Of a stretch of DNA of 64,000 nucleotides, positions 23,278 through 31,269 are shown piece after piece. Under the pieces are notes generated by a model. The model worked only from the letters and a program-made list of their open reading frames with translations. It was not told the DNA's origin and made no database searches. A program made the translations under genes and the position numbers. How positions within the stretch are numbered: position 1 is the first letter of the stretch; every line of letters begins with the position of its first letter. The DNA is from Dactylosporangium aurantiacum (lineage in GTDB: Bacteria > Actinomycetota > Actinomycetes > Mycobacteriales > Micromonosporaceae): the NCBI RefSeq assembly GCF_000716715.1, contig NZ_JNYJ01000017.1, forward strand, positions 70,596 through 134,595, in the 5' to 3' direction.

Positions 23278-23985
23278 GTGCGCGGTGACATCTTCAAGGC
23301 CGAAAACATGGCCCAGCCCCCAACTCAGGCAGGCATGAGCCTGCAGCACTCCAAGTGCGTCAAGTACGCCGTGAACGGCGAGGTCCTGGCCCGCCAGGGC
23401 GCCATGGTCGCGTTCCGCGGCAACCTCCAGTTCGAGGTGAAAAGCCAGGGCGTCGGCAACTTCCTCAAGCGTGCGGTCACCGGTGAGGGCCTGTCCCTCA
23501 TGGCCGTGCGCGGACAGGGCGAGGTGTGGTTCGCCGACGCCGCGTCCGACTGCCACATCCTCGACATCGAGCCGAACGACGCCCTGTCGATCAACGGCAA
23601 GAACGTCCTCTGCTTCGACCCCTCGCTGCGGTACGACATCCAGATGGTGAAGGGCGCCGGCATGTTCGGCGGCGGCCTGTTCAACAGCGTGTTCACCGGT
23701 CAGGGCAAGCTCGCCATCGTGACCGAGGGCGCGCCGATCATCATCCCGGTGAGCCCGCAGGCACCGGTCCTGGTCGACACCGACGCGGTCGTCGGGTGGT
23801 CGAGCAGCCTGCAGACCAGCATCCAGAAGAACCAGAGCCTCAAGTCGATGCTGCGCGGCGGCTCGGGCGAGCTCTTCCAGCTGGTGCTGCAGGGGCAGGG
23901 TTTCGTCATCGTCCAGCCCAGCGAGGGCAAGCCGGCGGCGGCCCAGTCCAGCAGCGGCGGCCTCCTCGGCAGCCTCGGCGGCTGA
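23278..23985 (+). CDS. AIM24-family protein, second copy
   Basis: 235 residues. GTG 23278 was chosen because RGDIFKAENMAQ aligns with RSALFAAENMEK at the start of the first copy. The two share KxxxNGEVLARQGAMVAF, GEVWFADAASDCHILDIE and LSINGKNVLCFDPSLRYDI but differ enough to be an old duplication. Both lack signal peptides and membrane helices. No clear ribosome-binding site precedes the GTG, and the hairpin just upstream may affect translation. Confidence 0.85.
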   Translation: MRGDIFKAENMAQPPTQAGMSLQHSKCVKYAVNGEVLARQGAMVAFRGNLQFEVKSQGVGNFLKRAVTGEGLSLMAVRGQGEVWFADAASDCHILDIEPNDALSINGKNVLCFDPSLRYDIQMVKGAGMFGGGLFNSVFTGQGKLAIVTEGAPIIIPVSPQAPVLVDTDAVVGWSSSLQTSIQKNQSLKSMLRGGSGELFQLVLQGQGFVIVQPSEGKPAAAQSSSGGLLGSLGG

Positions 23986-23997
23986 TCATCATTCCCC

Positions 23998-24044
23998 AGG
24001 TCGAAGGATGGGCCCTGGGACCACCCCCGCCCATCCTTCGACCT
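23998..24044. terminator. Bidirectional terminator between AIM24 and pheA
   Basis: A 15-bp perfect stem AGGTCGAAGGATGGG/CCCATCCTTCGACCT (23998-24012 with 24030-24044) lies between convergent genes. Confidence 0.85.
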
Positions 24045-24057
24045 TCGACCCGCCGGC

Positions 24058-24996
24058 TCAGGTGCCGGTGCGCAGCTGGGCGAGCCACCTTGCGGCGTCG
24101 GTGAAGTCGTCGTCGGACAGGCCGGGGGCGCGGCGCGGCGGCGGGTCACCGTTCGACGCCCGCGGGTATGAGCCGAGGAACCGCACGTCGGCGCAGATGC
24201 GGCGCAGCCCCTGCAACGCCTCGCCCATCTGGGCCTCGGCGACGTGGCCGCCGCAGTCGAGGAAGAACACGTAGCGGCCGAGGCGCTCGCCGGTCGGCCG
24301 GGACTCGATCCTGGTCAGGTTGACCCCGCGGACCGACAGCTCCGTCAGTACCGCCAGCAGCGCGCCGACCCGGTCGTGGGCGATGTACACCGCGAGCGTG
24401 GTGAGGTCGTCGCCGGTCGGCGGCGGGGGCGGCCCGGGGCGCGACACGAGCGCGAAGCGGGTCACCGCGTCGGGGTTGTCGGCGATGTCCTTGGCCAGCA
24501 CGTGCAGCTTGTAGCGGGTGGCGCCGATGGCGGCGCAGACCGCGGCGTCGAACTCGCCGGTGCCGGCGCCGATCGCGGCGGTCGCGTTGGACAGCACGTC
24601 GACGACGGTCGCCTGCGGCACGTGCTCACGCAGCCACCTGCGGCACTGGGCGGACGCCTGCGGGTGCGCGGCGACGGACCGGATCGAGTCCAGCGACCGG
24701 TCGTCGGCGGCGGCGAGCACGAACTGCACCGGCAGCACCACCTCGCGGGTGATGATCAGCGGCTCGCCGTTGGCCAGCTCGTCGAGGGTGACGCCGACCT
24801 GGCCACCGATCGAGTTCTCCAGCGGGACGAGCGCGGCGTCGGCCTCACCGGCGCGCAACGCGTCCAGGGCCTCCGGGACGCTGCGGGCCGGGGTCAGCAC
24901 CCCGCGGTCGGCGGCCGGGACAGTCCTGAGCGCCTGCTCGGAGAACGTGCCTTCCGGCCCCAGGTACACGAACCGCGTCGGCGGTACACCAGGCAT
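24058..24996 (-). CDS. pheA: Prephenate dehydratase
   Basis: 312 residues. The PDT domain (residues 7-190) starts FVYLGPEGTFSEQAL and contains VPLENSIGGQVGVTLDEL, the Cys/His stretch SVAAHPQASAQCRRWL, and NPDAVTRFALVS, where the Thr of TRF is catalytic. The ACT domain (about 202-280) contains ALLAVLTELSVRGVNLTRIE and SRP, the usual phenylalanine-binding ESRP. It converts prephenate to phenylpyruvate and is inhibited by phenylalanine through the ACT domain. The 30-residue C-terminal extension is family-variable. It is monofunctional, without a chorismate mutase domain. Confidence 0.93.
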   Translation of the reverse strand: MPGVPPTRFVYLGPEGTFSEQALRTVPAADRGVLTPARSVPEALDALRAGEADAALVPLENSIGGQVGVTLDELANGEPLIITREVVLPVQFVLAAADDRSLDSIRSVAAHPQASAQCRRWLREHVPQATVVDVLSNATAAIGAGTGEFDAAVCAAIGATRYKLHVLAKDIADNPDAVTRFALVSRPGPPPPPTGDDLTTLAVYIAHDRVGALLAVLTELSVRGVNLTRIESRPTGERLGRYVFFLDCGGHVAEAQMGEALQGLRRICADVRFLGSYPRASNGDPPPRRAPGLSDDDFTDAARWLAQLRTGT

Positions 24997-25027
24997 GTTT
25001 CCAAGCCTAGACGCTGCCGCGGGCGGC

Positions 25028-25546
25028 TCAGCAGCTGGCGGCGTTGAGCAGCGCCGGCGGGGCGGTCGCCTTCACCTCGACCGTGCACGGGTCGGTGCCG
25101 ACCGTGACGACGGTCAGCGCCGTCGGTGCGCCCTTGGACATGACCTGCAGCGGCTCACTGCCGGTGACCGTGAGCACGGTGTACTGCCACACGCCGGCAC
25201 ACAGCGGCCCCGACTTCACGGTGAGCCCGTTGCCGCCGGGCAGGCTGGGCCGGGCCCGGCGGACCGCCGCGACGACCTGCTCGCCGGTCGGGCGGCCGTT
25301 GCACTGGGAGACGTACGCCTCGGAGAACGGCAGCTGGCTCGGGCTGGCGCCGGTGCTCGCCGAGCGGGCGGGGGTGCTGGTGCGCGCCGGCGGGACGTTG
25401 GGGGTGCGGACCGGGGTCGGGCTCACCGACCTCGCCGCGGGGGCCGACACGGGCGGCAGGAGGGGTCCGGAGTCGCCGGAGCGGGTGCAGCCGGACAGCA
25501 GGCATCCAAGGGTGACGATGCCGAGCACGGCGGCCGCGGTGCGCAT
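25028..25546 (-). CDS. Small lipoprotein of unknown function
   Basis: 172 residues. Signal peptide with lipobox CLLSGC, then a Pro/Ser/Thr-rich linker (about 25-70), then a short domain from AYVSQCNGRPTGEQVVAAVR to ALLNAASC with four Cys that could form two disulfides outside the cell. ATG 25546 gives the better signal peptide; ATG 25555 is also possible. No family recognised. It lies between pheA and an ACT-domain gene with the same orientation. Confidence 0.7.
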   Translation of the reverse strand: MRTAAAVLGIVTLGCLLSGCTRSGDSGPLLPPVSAPAARSVSPTPVRTPNVPPARTSTPARSASTGASPSQLPFSEAYVSQCNGRPTGEQVVAAVRRARPSLPGGNGLTVKSGPLCAGVWQYTVLTVTGSEPLQVMSKGAPTALTVVTVGTDPCTVEVKATAPPALLNAASC

Positions 25547-25600
25547 GGAGCACATCGTAGGACGTCAGTCCGTTGCCCGGTCCGGCGGTTGCGGCGGGGT

Positions 25601-26005
25601 TCAGACGGCCCCGGACGTCGTCACGCGGTGGCCGGCGGCGTTGAGCGCGGCGAGGGCCTCGCCGAGCCGCACGGCCGGCACCAGCACGTAGTCGGTGTCG
25701 AAGGTGGAGAACGCGAAGATGTTGACCCTGGCGTCGGCGAGCGGGGAGACGATCGACGCGAGGATGCCGGTGAGGGCGAGCTGGACGGGCCCGGCGACGC
25801 GCAGGCAGCGCCACGGCGTCTCGACGGAGGCGCCGGCGGGCGCCCGGTCGGCGGGGCACAGGATCGACACCTCGTCGGGGGTCCAGGTCACCGAGATGAC
25901 GTCGGTGCCGGCCGCCACCGCCTCGACGAGTCCCGGCGGGACGGGCGATCCGGCCGGCAGGCGGCAGATCGCGTAGTCGCCTGGCAGCACCTGGAGGTCC
26001 AACAT
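25601..26005 (-). CDS. ACT-domain protein
   Basis: 134 residues in two ACT-like halves: LQVLPGDYAICRLPAGSPVP with SVTWTPDEVSILCP, then VAGPVQLALTGILASIVSPL with ARVNIFAFSTFDTDYVLVP. This is the stand-alone CASTOR/ACT type, which senses amino acids allosterically. ATG 26005 starts the conserved part; no Shine-Dalgarno is present, so translation may be leaderless. A regulatory link to nearby amino-acid genes (pheA) is only a guess. Confidence 0.8.
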   Translation of the reverse strand: MLDLQVLPGDYAICRLPAGSPVPPGLVEAVAAGTDVISVTWTPDEVSILCPADRAPAGASVETPWRCLRVAGPVQLALTGILASIVSPLADARVNIFAFSTFDTDYVLVPAVRLGEALAALNAAGHRVTTSGAV

Positions 26006-26222
26006 GACAAGGAGCGTACGGTGCGAACGCGGTGCGTGTCGGTAGCACGTGAGCCAGGCCACGTGCGCGGCGCACTGTGGTGTGATCGCCGGCCACGACC
26101 GGGCTACGGCGCGCGGCCGGGGAGCGCGGTCGGGGAGCACGGTCGTGAGCGTGGTCGGGGCGTGTGGCCGGGGCGCGCGTCACCGGGCGCCGGCGACGGC
26201 AGCGTGCCCGTCCTTCCGGCGC
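26006..26222. other. Intergenic region without a gene
   Basis: About 220 bases between the ACT gene and the 17-bp repeat array. It contains GCGCGGCCGGGGAGCGCGGTCGGGGAGCACGGTCGTG-type imperfect repeats at about 26108-26150 but no gene-like frame. Confidence 0.4.
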
Positions 26223-26307
26223 GCGCTCAGACCGTGCTCGCGCTCAGACCGTGCGCGCGCTCAGACCGTGCTCGCGCTCAGACCGTGCTCGCGCTCAGAC
26301 CGTGCTG
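26223..26307. repeat. 17-bp tandem repeat (five copies) over the 3' end of a PAS gene
   Basis: Five tandem units of GCGCTCAGACCGTGCTC, with one base changed in unit 2 and the last base changed in unit 5. Unit 5 encodes, on the minus strand, the last residues and TGA stop of the PAS gene. The other four units are downstream copies of that gene end and therefore carry a TGA in a rotating frame. Confidence 0.95.
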
Positions 26308-26726
26308 AAGAAGGTCAGCGAGCCGACGACCTGTCCGTCCTGCAGCAGCGGGGTGGCGATCGCGTCGAACGTGCGCGGTCCCGTCGCGCAGCGCACCCGG
26401 ACCAGGCCGCGGGCGAGCCGCCCCGAGGACAGGGCGAGCAGCGGCGGCGTCTTGTTGATCTCGGACGCGTCGAGGGCGCCGCCGTCGCCGAAGTCGAGCA
26501 GCTGCAGGACACCGTCGACGAGCGGGCGGTCGATGGCGGACTCGGTGAGCCCGAGCAGGTCCTCGAACGAGGCGGACACCGCGACGATGACCGCCTTGTC
26601 GTCGATCACCAGGCTCGGCTCAGCCGCGTCGGCGACCGTCGCCGCCCAGCGGTCGAGTGACGACTCGGCCGGGTCGGGCGAGCGGACGAGGTGTGGGTCG
26701 GAGATGGACAGCTCGACATGCGCCAC
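26295..26726 (-). CDS. PAS-domain protein
   Basis: 143 residues. A single PAS domain occupies about 25-140: AEPSLVIDDKAVIVAVSASF, EDLLGLTESAIDRPLVDGV, and RTFDAIATPLLQDGQVVGSL. No kinase or cyclase domain is attached, so it may regulate through a partner. Its stop lies inside the last unit of a 17-bp tandem repeat. It is the third gene in a compact minus-strand group after NERD and a 37-codon frame. Confidence 0.8.
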   Translation of the reverse strand: MAHVELSISDPHLVRSPDPAESSLDRWAATVADAAEPSLVIDDKAVIVAVSASFEDLLGLTESAIDRPLVDGVLQLLDFGDGGALDASEINKTPPLLALSSGRLARGLVRVRCATGPRTFDAIATPLLQDGQVVGSLTFFSTV

Positions 26727-26735
26727 AGCGCCTCC

Positions 26736-26849
26736 TCAGGCACCGGTGCTGCGGACGCGTCCGCGCAGCGAACTCATCATCGCATCCGCAAGCGTGTGAT
26801 CGGTCCCCAGCGATTGCTCAATCCGGCGCTTCGTGTCGAGCGGCTCCAC
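26736..26849 (-). CDS. Small ORF between NERD and PAS genes
   Basis: 37 codons from GTG 26849: VEPLDTKRRIEQSLGTDH, then TLADAMMSSLRGRVRSTGA. The composition is that of an amphipathic helical peptide, and the spacing (10 bases after NERD, 9 before PAS) is tight, which supports translation. There is no clear Shine-Dalgarno, so it could be a chance frame. Confidence 0.4.
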   Translation of the reverse strand: MEPLDTKRRIEQSLGTDHTLADAMMSSLRGRVRSTGA

Positions 26850-26859
26850 GCCGCAGAGG

Positions 26860-27564
26860 CTACTCCGCGTCACTCCGCTTGTCAGTGCCCACGCGATCGC
26901 CATCCTTGTACCACCGGTAGCTCTCGGCGAACGCGGCATAGGACTGCGACGACCACGTGGCCGGATGCAGCGCCAGCGAGAACACCTTGTCGACGGTCTC
27001 CCCGGCGAGCCGGTGACCGCGGGCGTTCAGGACGCGGGGCAGCTCGTGGTACGCGGTGACCAGGCAGCCCTTCGGCACCCCGTAGAAGCTGATCTTGCCG
27101 GTGCCGGCGAACGCGAGGATCGGCATGACCGGGATCGACACCCCGGCGCTGCGCGACAGCGCCTCGGCGGCGGCCTTGGCCTCGGCGCGGGTCTCCTCGA
27201 CGTACTTGGGGCGCTTGCCGTCGATCTGCACGATGTCGCCGGCGAACGAGACGCGGCTGCGCCCGTGGTCCTTGACCGTCACCGCGAACACCCCACCGGG
27301 GCCGACGGCGAGGAACGAGCGGCGTTCGGCGCCGGTCAGCTCCCGCAGGTCCAGGACGTGCCACTCGTCGCCGAGACGGCCGATGAGGCTGCCCATCCTG
27401 CGGTACAGACGGTTGTGCCCCGCCTCTTCCCTGCGAGCTCCGCGCTCGGCGCGCCGCTCACGCATCCAGTCAATGGGGGAAGGCCGGCCGGCATCAACAA
27501 TGATGCGATCGTCAAACCCTTCGGGCTGCGAATCCGTCCCGCCGCGGTGCAGCAGTTCGGTCAT
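26860..27564 (-). CDS. NERD-domain (nuclease-related) protein
   Basis: 234 residues. ATG 27564 has a GGAGG site with good spacing; TTG 27579 opens the longer frame. HNRLYRRMGSLIGRLGDEWH, then FLAVGPGGVFAVTVKDHGRS, then RVSFAGDIVQIDGKRPKYVE is the NERD core, with the D and (E/Q)xK-like residues of a possible nuclease. The C-terminal 90 residues (PVMPILAFAGTGKISFYGV to YAAFAESYRWYKDGDRV) are an extra domain. Function unknown. Confidence 0.75.
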   Translation of the reverse strand: MTELLHRGGTDSQPEGFDDRIIVDAGRPSPIDWMRERRAERGARREEAGHNRLYRRMGSLIGRLGDEWHVLDLRELTGAERRSFLAVGPGGVFAVTVKDHGRSRVSFAGDIVQIDGKRPKYVEETRAEAKAAAEALSRSAGVSIPVMPILAFAGTGKISFYGVPKGCLVTAYHELPRVLNARGHRLAGETVDKVFSLALHPATWSSQSYAAFAESYRWYKDGDRVGTDKRSDAE

Positions 27565-27755
27565 CTCGCACACCTCCAAGTCGCCGCTCGGTTGCGTGTG
27601 TGTTCAAACACCGTACGTGTTCAAACAGGCTACCGGCATGACTCGACAGGTGAAAGACTTGGAATGACTGGGATGAATGCCACATTCACGATGTCTCGTG
27701 AATTTGCAGATGGCGCCGAACCGGTGGATATCGGGTCAGCCGTTAGGCTGAGTTG

Positions 27756-28949
27756 GTGAGCCATCATCACGTCGACAGCGAGGTCGGCCGGCTCGGCACG
27801 GTGCTGCTGCACCGCCCGGGCGCGGAGCTGGCCCGGCTGACCCCGCGCAACAACGACTCGCTGCTGTTCGACGGGATCCCGTGGGTCGGGCGTGCTCAGG
27901 AAGAGCATGACACGTTCGCGCAAGCCCTGCGAGGGCACGGCGTCGAGGTCGTGTACGTGTCGGACCTGTTGGCCGAGACGGTGGCCGTACCGACGGCGCG
28001 GGACGAAGTGACCAGGGCGGTGCTCGACGACGTCCGCCTCGGCGACACGCTGCGCCGCCACGTGGCGAACCACCTCGCCGCGCTCGACCCGGCGGCGCTG
28101 GCCACCACGCTCATCGCCGGGTTGTCCCGCGCCGAGCTGCGCGCCGGCGGCGGCATCGTGCACGCGCTGATGGACCGGTCCGACTTCGTCATCGACCCGC
28201 TGCCCAACCTGCTGTTCACGCGCGACTCATCCGTCTGGATCGGCGACCAGGTGGCCGTGACGAGCCTGGCGATGCACGCCCGGCGCCGCGAGACCACCCT
28301 CACCCACGCGATCTACCGGCACCATCCCCGGTTCGCCGGGACGTCGCTGGTGTACGAGCCGGGCCTGGAGCACCTGGAGGGCGGCGACGTGCTGCTGCTC
28401 GCGCCGGGGGTGGTCGCGGTCGGCGTGGGCGAGCGGACCCGGCCGGCCGGCGCGGAGCGGCTCGCCCGGCGCTGCTTCGAGCGAGGGCTGGCACACACGG
28501 TGCTGGTGGTGCCGATCGCGCAGCAGCGGGCGACGATGCACCTGGACACGGTCTGCACGATGGTCGACGTGGACGCGGTCGTCATGTACCCGAACGTGGC
28601 GAGCAGCCTGCAGTCGTGGACGGTCACCGCCGGCCCGTCGGGCGAGCCGGCCGTCTCCGGCCCGGAGCCGTTCATCGTGGGCGCGGCCAAGGCGATGCGG
28701 ATCGACACGCTGCGGATCATCGACACCGGCCTCGACCCGGTGACCGCGGAGCGTGAGCAGTGGGACGACGGCAACAACACCCTGGCGATCGCGCCCCGGC
28801 TGTGCGTCGCGTACGAGCGCAACGTGGAGACCAACGCCCAGCTGGAGCGCAACGGGATCGAGGTGATCCGGATCCCGGGGTCGGAGCTGGGCTCGGGCCG
28901 GGGCGGACCACGGTGCATGTCCGCCCCGATCCTGCGGGCCGCTGGGTAG
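27756..28949 (+). CDS. arcA: Arginine deiminase
   Basis: 397 residues. GTG 27756 follows GAGTTG. The guanidine-modifying fold motifs are all present: [43 protein letters not shown] (Glu/Asp substrate ligands), [11 protein letters not shown] (catalytic His and Asp) and GPRCMSAP with nucleophile Cys387. It hydrolyses arginine to citrulline and ammonia. arcB and arcC are not adjacent, so this is a stand-alone ADI, possibly used for acid tolerance or nitrogen rather than fermentation. Confidence 0.93.
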   Translation: MSHHHVDSEVGRLGTVLLHRPGAELARLTPRNNDSLLFDGIPWVGRAQEEHDTFAQALRGHGVEVVYVSDLLAETVAVPTARDEVTRAVLDDVRLGDTLRRHVANHLAALDPAALATTLIAGLSRAELRAGGGIVHALMDRSDFVIDPLPNLLFTRDSSVWIGDQVAVTSLAMHARRRETTLTHAIYRHHPRFAGTSLVYEPGLEHLEGGDVLLLAPGVVAVGVGERTRPAGAERLARRCFERGLAHTVLVVPIAQQRATMHLDTVCTMVDVDAVVMYPNVASSLQSWTVTAGPSGEPAVSGPEPFIVGAAKAMRIDTLRIIDTGLDPVTAEREQWDDGNNTLAIAPRLCVAYERNVETNAQLERNGIEVIRIPGSELGSGRGGPRCMSAPILRAAG

Positions 28950-28966
28950 TTCTCGCGTTTCTGGGC

Positions 28967-29058
28967 TTCGCGTTTCGGGCTTCGCGGCTCGGCTTCGCGG
29001 CTCGGCTTCGCGGCTCGGCTTCGCGGCTCGGCTTCGCGGCTCGGCTTCGCGGCTTGGC
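28967..29058. repeat. 13-bp tandem repeat between arcA and the DUF5926 gene
   Basis: Six units of TTCGCGGCTCGGC (28981-29058, the last with one change) follow one diverged unit. It lies between convergent stops at 28949 and 29063. No hairpin with a T-run is present. Confidence 0.95.
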
Positions 29059-29062
29059 TTCG

Positions 29063-29950
29063 TCAGCGCAGCGGCTGGAGGCGGCCGAGGAGGCCCTGCT
29101 TGCTGCGGCGTTCCGCGGCGGTCAGCGGTTCGGTGACGGCGAGGGCTTCGGCGTACCGCTTCGAGAACTCGGCGACCGGTGCCTCCCACTCCTCCGCCTC
29201 CACCTCGAGCGGCAGGTCCCAGACGGGCGCGAGGAGCCCGTGCGCGCGGAACATGCCGGCGAACTTGGTGTTGTCACCGAGCAGCAGCCCGCCACCCGCC
29301 GACAGCCGCGACAGCGCGTCCAGCGCCCGGTCCTCGTCGTCGCCGAGGACGAGCCGTACGTGGGACCGGTCGGTGACGCGGCACCAGTACGTCGCCGGCG
29401 CCGCGGACAGCCGCACCGTCGGGAAGATGCTCGCGTTGGCCCGCTCCAGCGACGCCCGCACGTTCGGGTCGTCGGTCGCGTTGTCCTCGAGCCAGAACTC
29501 GAACCCCGTGTGCACCGTGATGTCCAGCGGCGCGTTCACGATCACGTCCTGCAGCCGCGGCCCCACCCCCGGCAACGCGGGGATGTTCACCGTCTTGCCC
29601 ACCGGCGTGTCCAGCGCGCACTGCAACGCCACCGCGAGATCCCGCGACACGTCCCCCGACTGCACGTGCCGCTGCAGCCCGATGAAGACCCGGCCGTCGG
29701 GCTTCGTCATCGCCGGCCACGCCATCGGCAGCACCGTCGCGAGGATGACCGGCCGGTCGCCGTACCGCTCGACCAGGTCAGGCGCCAACTTCAACGGCGC
29801 CGAGGCCGCCGGCACCAGCTCACGCAGCGCGATCCACTCCGGCTCGTCGGCCAGCCCTTCGAACGGGCGGCCCACGTAGACGTCACGAATCTTCTGGCGC
29901 TTCTCACCGTCGGTGGACCGGCCACGGGGGGTTTTCGCTCGCTTGCTCAC
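29063..29950 (-). CDS. DUF5926-family protein
   Basis: 295 residues from GTG 29950 (SKRAKTPRGRSTDGEKRQKI). The body contains VYVGRPFEGLADEPEWIALR, AMTKPDGRVFIGLQRHVQSG and RLVLGDDEDRALDALSRLSA. The pattern matches actinobacterial DUF5926 proteins from memory. Predominantly alpha/beta, no membrane segments, cytoplasmic. It resembles SseB-like sensors in length only. Role unknown. Confidence 0.7.
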   Translation of the reverse strand: MSKRAKTPRGRSTDGEKRQKIRDVYVGRPFEGLADEPEWIALRELVPAASAPLKLAPDLVERYGDRPVILATVLPMAWPAMTKPDGRVFIGLQRHVQSGDVSRDLAVALQCALDTPVGKTVNIPALPGVGPRLQDVIVNAPLDITVHTGFEFWLEDNATDDPNVRASLERANASIFPTVRLSAAPATYWCRVTDRSHVRLVLGDDEDRALDALSRLSAGGGLLLGDNTKFAGMFRAHGLLAPVWDLPLEVEAEEWEAPVAEFSKRYAEALAVTEPLTAAERRSKQGLLGRLQPLR

Positions 29951-30034
29951 GGCGACCCAGCCTAGGCGGTCCCGCCGCGCCGTGGGCAAACACCCACCAC
30001 CCTGGGCGCGTCTCTCACCCGCCAGCGCTCCCAT

Positions 30035-30866
30035 TTCGGAGCAATACGGAAATATCCACGTGGGACAGTTGCGCGCGGCCCCTTACGATGGTGGCACTGG
30101 CCGCCGGCATGACTACGGACGGTGTCCACTCCGAAGATCAATTTCCTGTGGTGGAGTATCGTGCCCATAGGCGGTCAGCACGGCGACGAGTCACCCGCGT
30201 TGTCGAGCTGTACGTACGGTCCGGTCGGCCCGGGTCAGCTTCAGCAGCCTGGCGACCACTGACCGCTCGCTCGCGCTCGCAACCGCAAGACGGCGAGCGA
30301 GGCAGGCCCACAGGCCGGCGACCGGGCCGCCCGCGAGGTTGGACAGCCAAGATCTGCGTGCTCAGGCTCTCGATCGGACCCACGCAGGTTGATCGCTCCA
30401 CCTCGACGGACCGTAGGCAAGCAGATGTCGACGGACCGTGGGCACGCCGATCTCGCAGAGACCCTGCCCCCCGTCACGCCGGCGATTCGGGGCCAGCCGC
30501 CCGCACGACTCCGGGCCGGTGCACCCGTAGGACTAGGGGCCAACCGCCCGCACGGCTAGGTGCCGGCGCGTCCGCACGACTCCAGGCCGAGCCGCCCCCA
30601 CGGAGAACAGCCGGGCGCCCCCACGGAAACGGCCAGGCGCTCCCACAGAGGACAGCCGAGCGCCCCACGAAGGACAGCCGGCCCCCACGGAAACGGCCAG
30701 GCGCTCACGGAGGACACAACGGGGCAGCAACCACGGGGATGCCGCGCGCCAGCGCCACAAGCTGCCGCGCGCAGCGCAGGCAGTGCGAGCGCAGCGAGCA
30801 TGGGGGGTGCGGGGTGGGAACCCCCCGCCGGGACCCGCTGCGAAGCAGTGGGGCGGCAGTACAGCC
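30035..30866. other. Long intergenic region with a possible gene relic
   Basis: A plus-strand frame from ATG 30112 reads MTTDGVHSEDQFPVVEYRAH, then RVTRVVELYVRSG, and then turns into Pro/Arg/Gly-rich text. It could be a small protein or the start of a decayed gene. From about 30540 to 30780 runs of CCCCCACGGAAACGGCCAGGCGC and CGGAGGACAGCC alternate, giving a degenerate repeat field. I see no supported gene. Confidence 0.4.
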
Positions 30867-31265
30867 CTACAGCTTGGCCCAGACGCACTGGCCCAGGCCG
30901 TCGCGTTCGACGCCCCAGCCCTTCGCCAGGGCGGCGACGATGGTCAGGCCGCGGCCGTCGATGGCGTCGGGGGCGGCCACGCGCAGCTCGGGGCCGGCCG
31001 GGGAGCCGCCGTCGGTCACCCTGATCTCCAGGGTGTCGTCGTCGAGCAGGCGCCACGCCACGCGGATGACGTCGCCCGGGAGGGGGGCGGCGTGGCGGAC
31101 GGCGTTGCCGACCAGTTCGGCGGCGATGGCGACCGCGTCGTCGAGGCGGTCCTCGGTGACGAGGGCGTCGAGCTCGTGGGCGAGGCGGTGGCGGGCGAGG
31201 TGCGCGCCACGGGCGTGATGCGGGACGACGACGCACCAGGCGCGCTCAGCGACGGTTGTGGACAC
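30867..31265 (-). CDS. Anti-sigma-like ATP-binding protein (HATPase_c, RsbW type)
   Basis: 132 residues. VAIAAELVGNAVRHAA is the N box, LEIRVTDGGSPAGPEL the G1 box, and DAIDGRGLTIVAALAKGWGV the G2 region of an RsbW/SpoIIAB-type ATPase. GTG 31265 lies four bases after the sensor-kinase stop and shares its GGGGAGG, so it is coupled. Such proteins either act as serine kinases/anti-sigma factors or serve as the ATP-binding lobe for a partner. Pairing with a PAS/GAF kinase is uncommon but consistent with a partner-switch output. Confidence 0.8.
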   Translation of the reverse strand: MSTTVAERAWCVVVPHHARGAHLARHRLAHELDALVTEDRLDDAVAIAAELVGNAVRHAAPLPGDVIRVAWRLLDDDTLEIRVTDGGSPAGPELRVAAPDAIDGRGLTIVAALAKGWGVERDGLGQCVWAKL

Positions 31266-31269
31266 CCTC

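Noticed and set aside
26223..26307. CRISPR array
   Set aside because: Units are strictly tandem with no spacers, as are the arrays at 28981, 52465 and 52748. No cas genes are present.
30088..31218. 376-codon plus-strand frame as one gene
   Set aside because: Beyond the first 40 or so codons it is Arg/Pro/Gly-rich and runs antiparallel through the RsbW-like gene. Only the start may be genuine.
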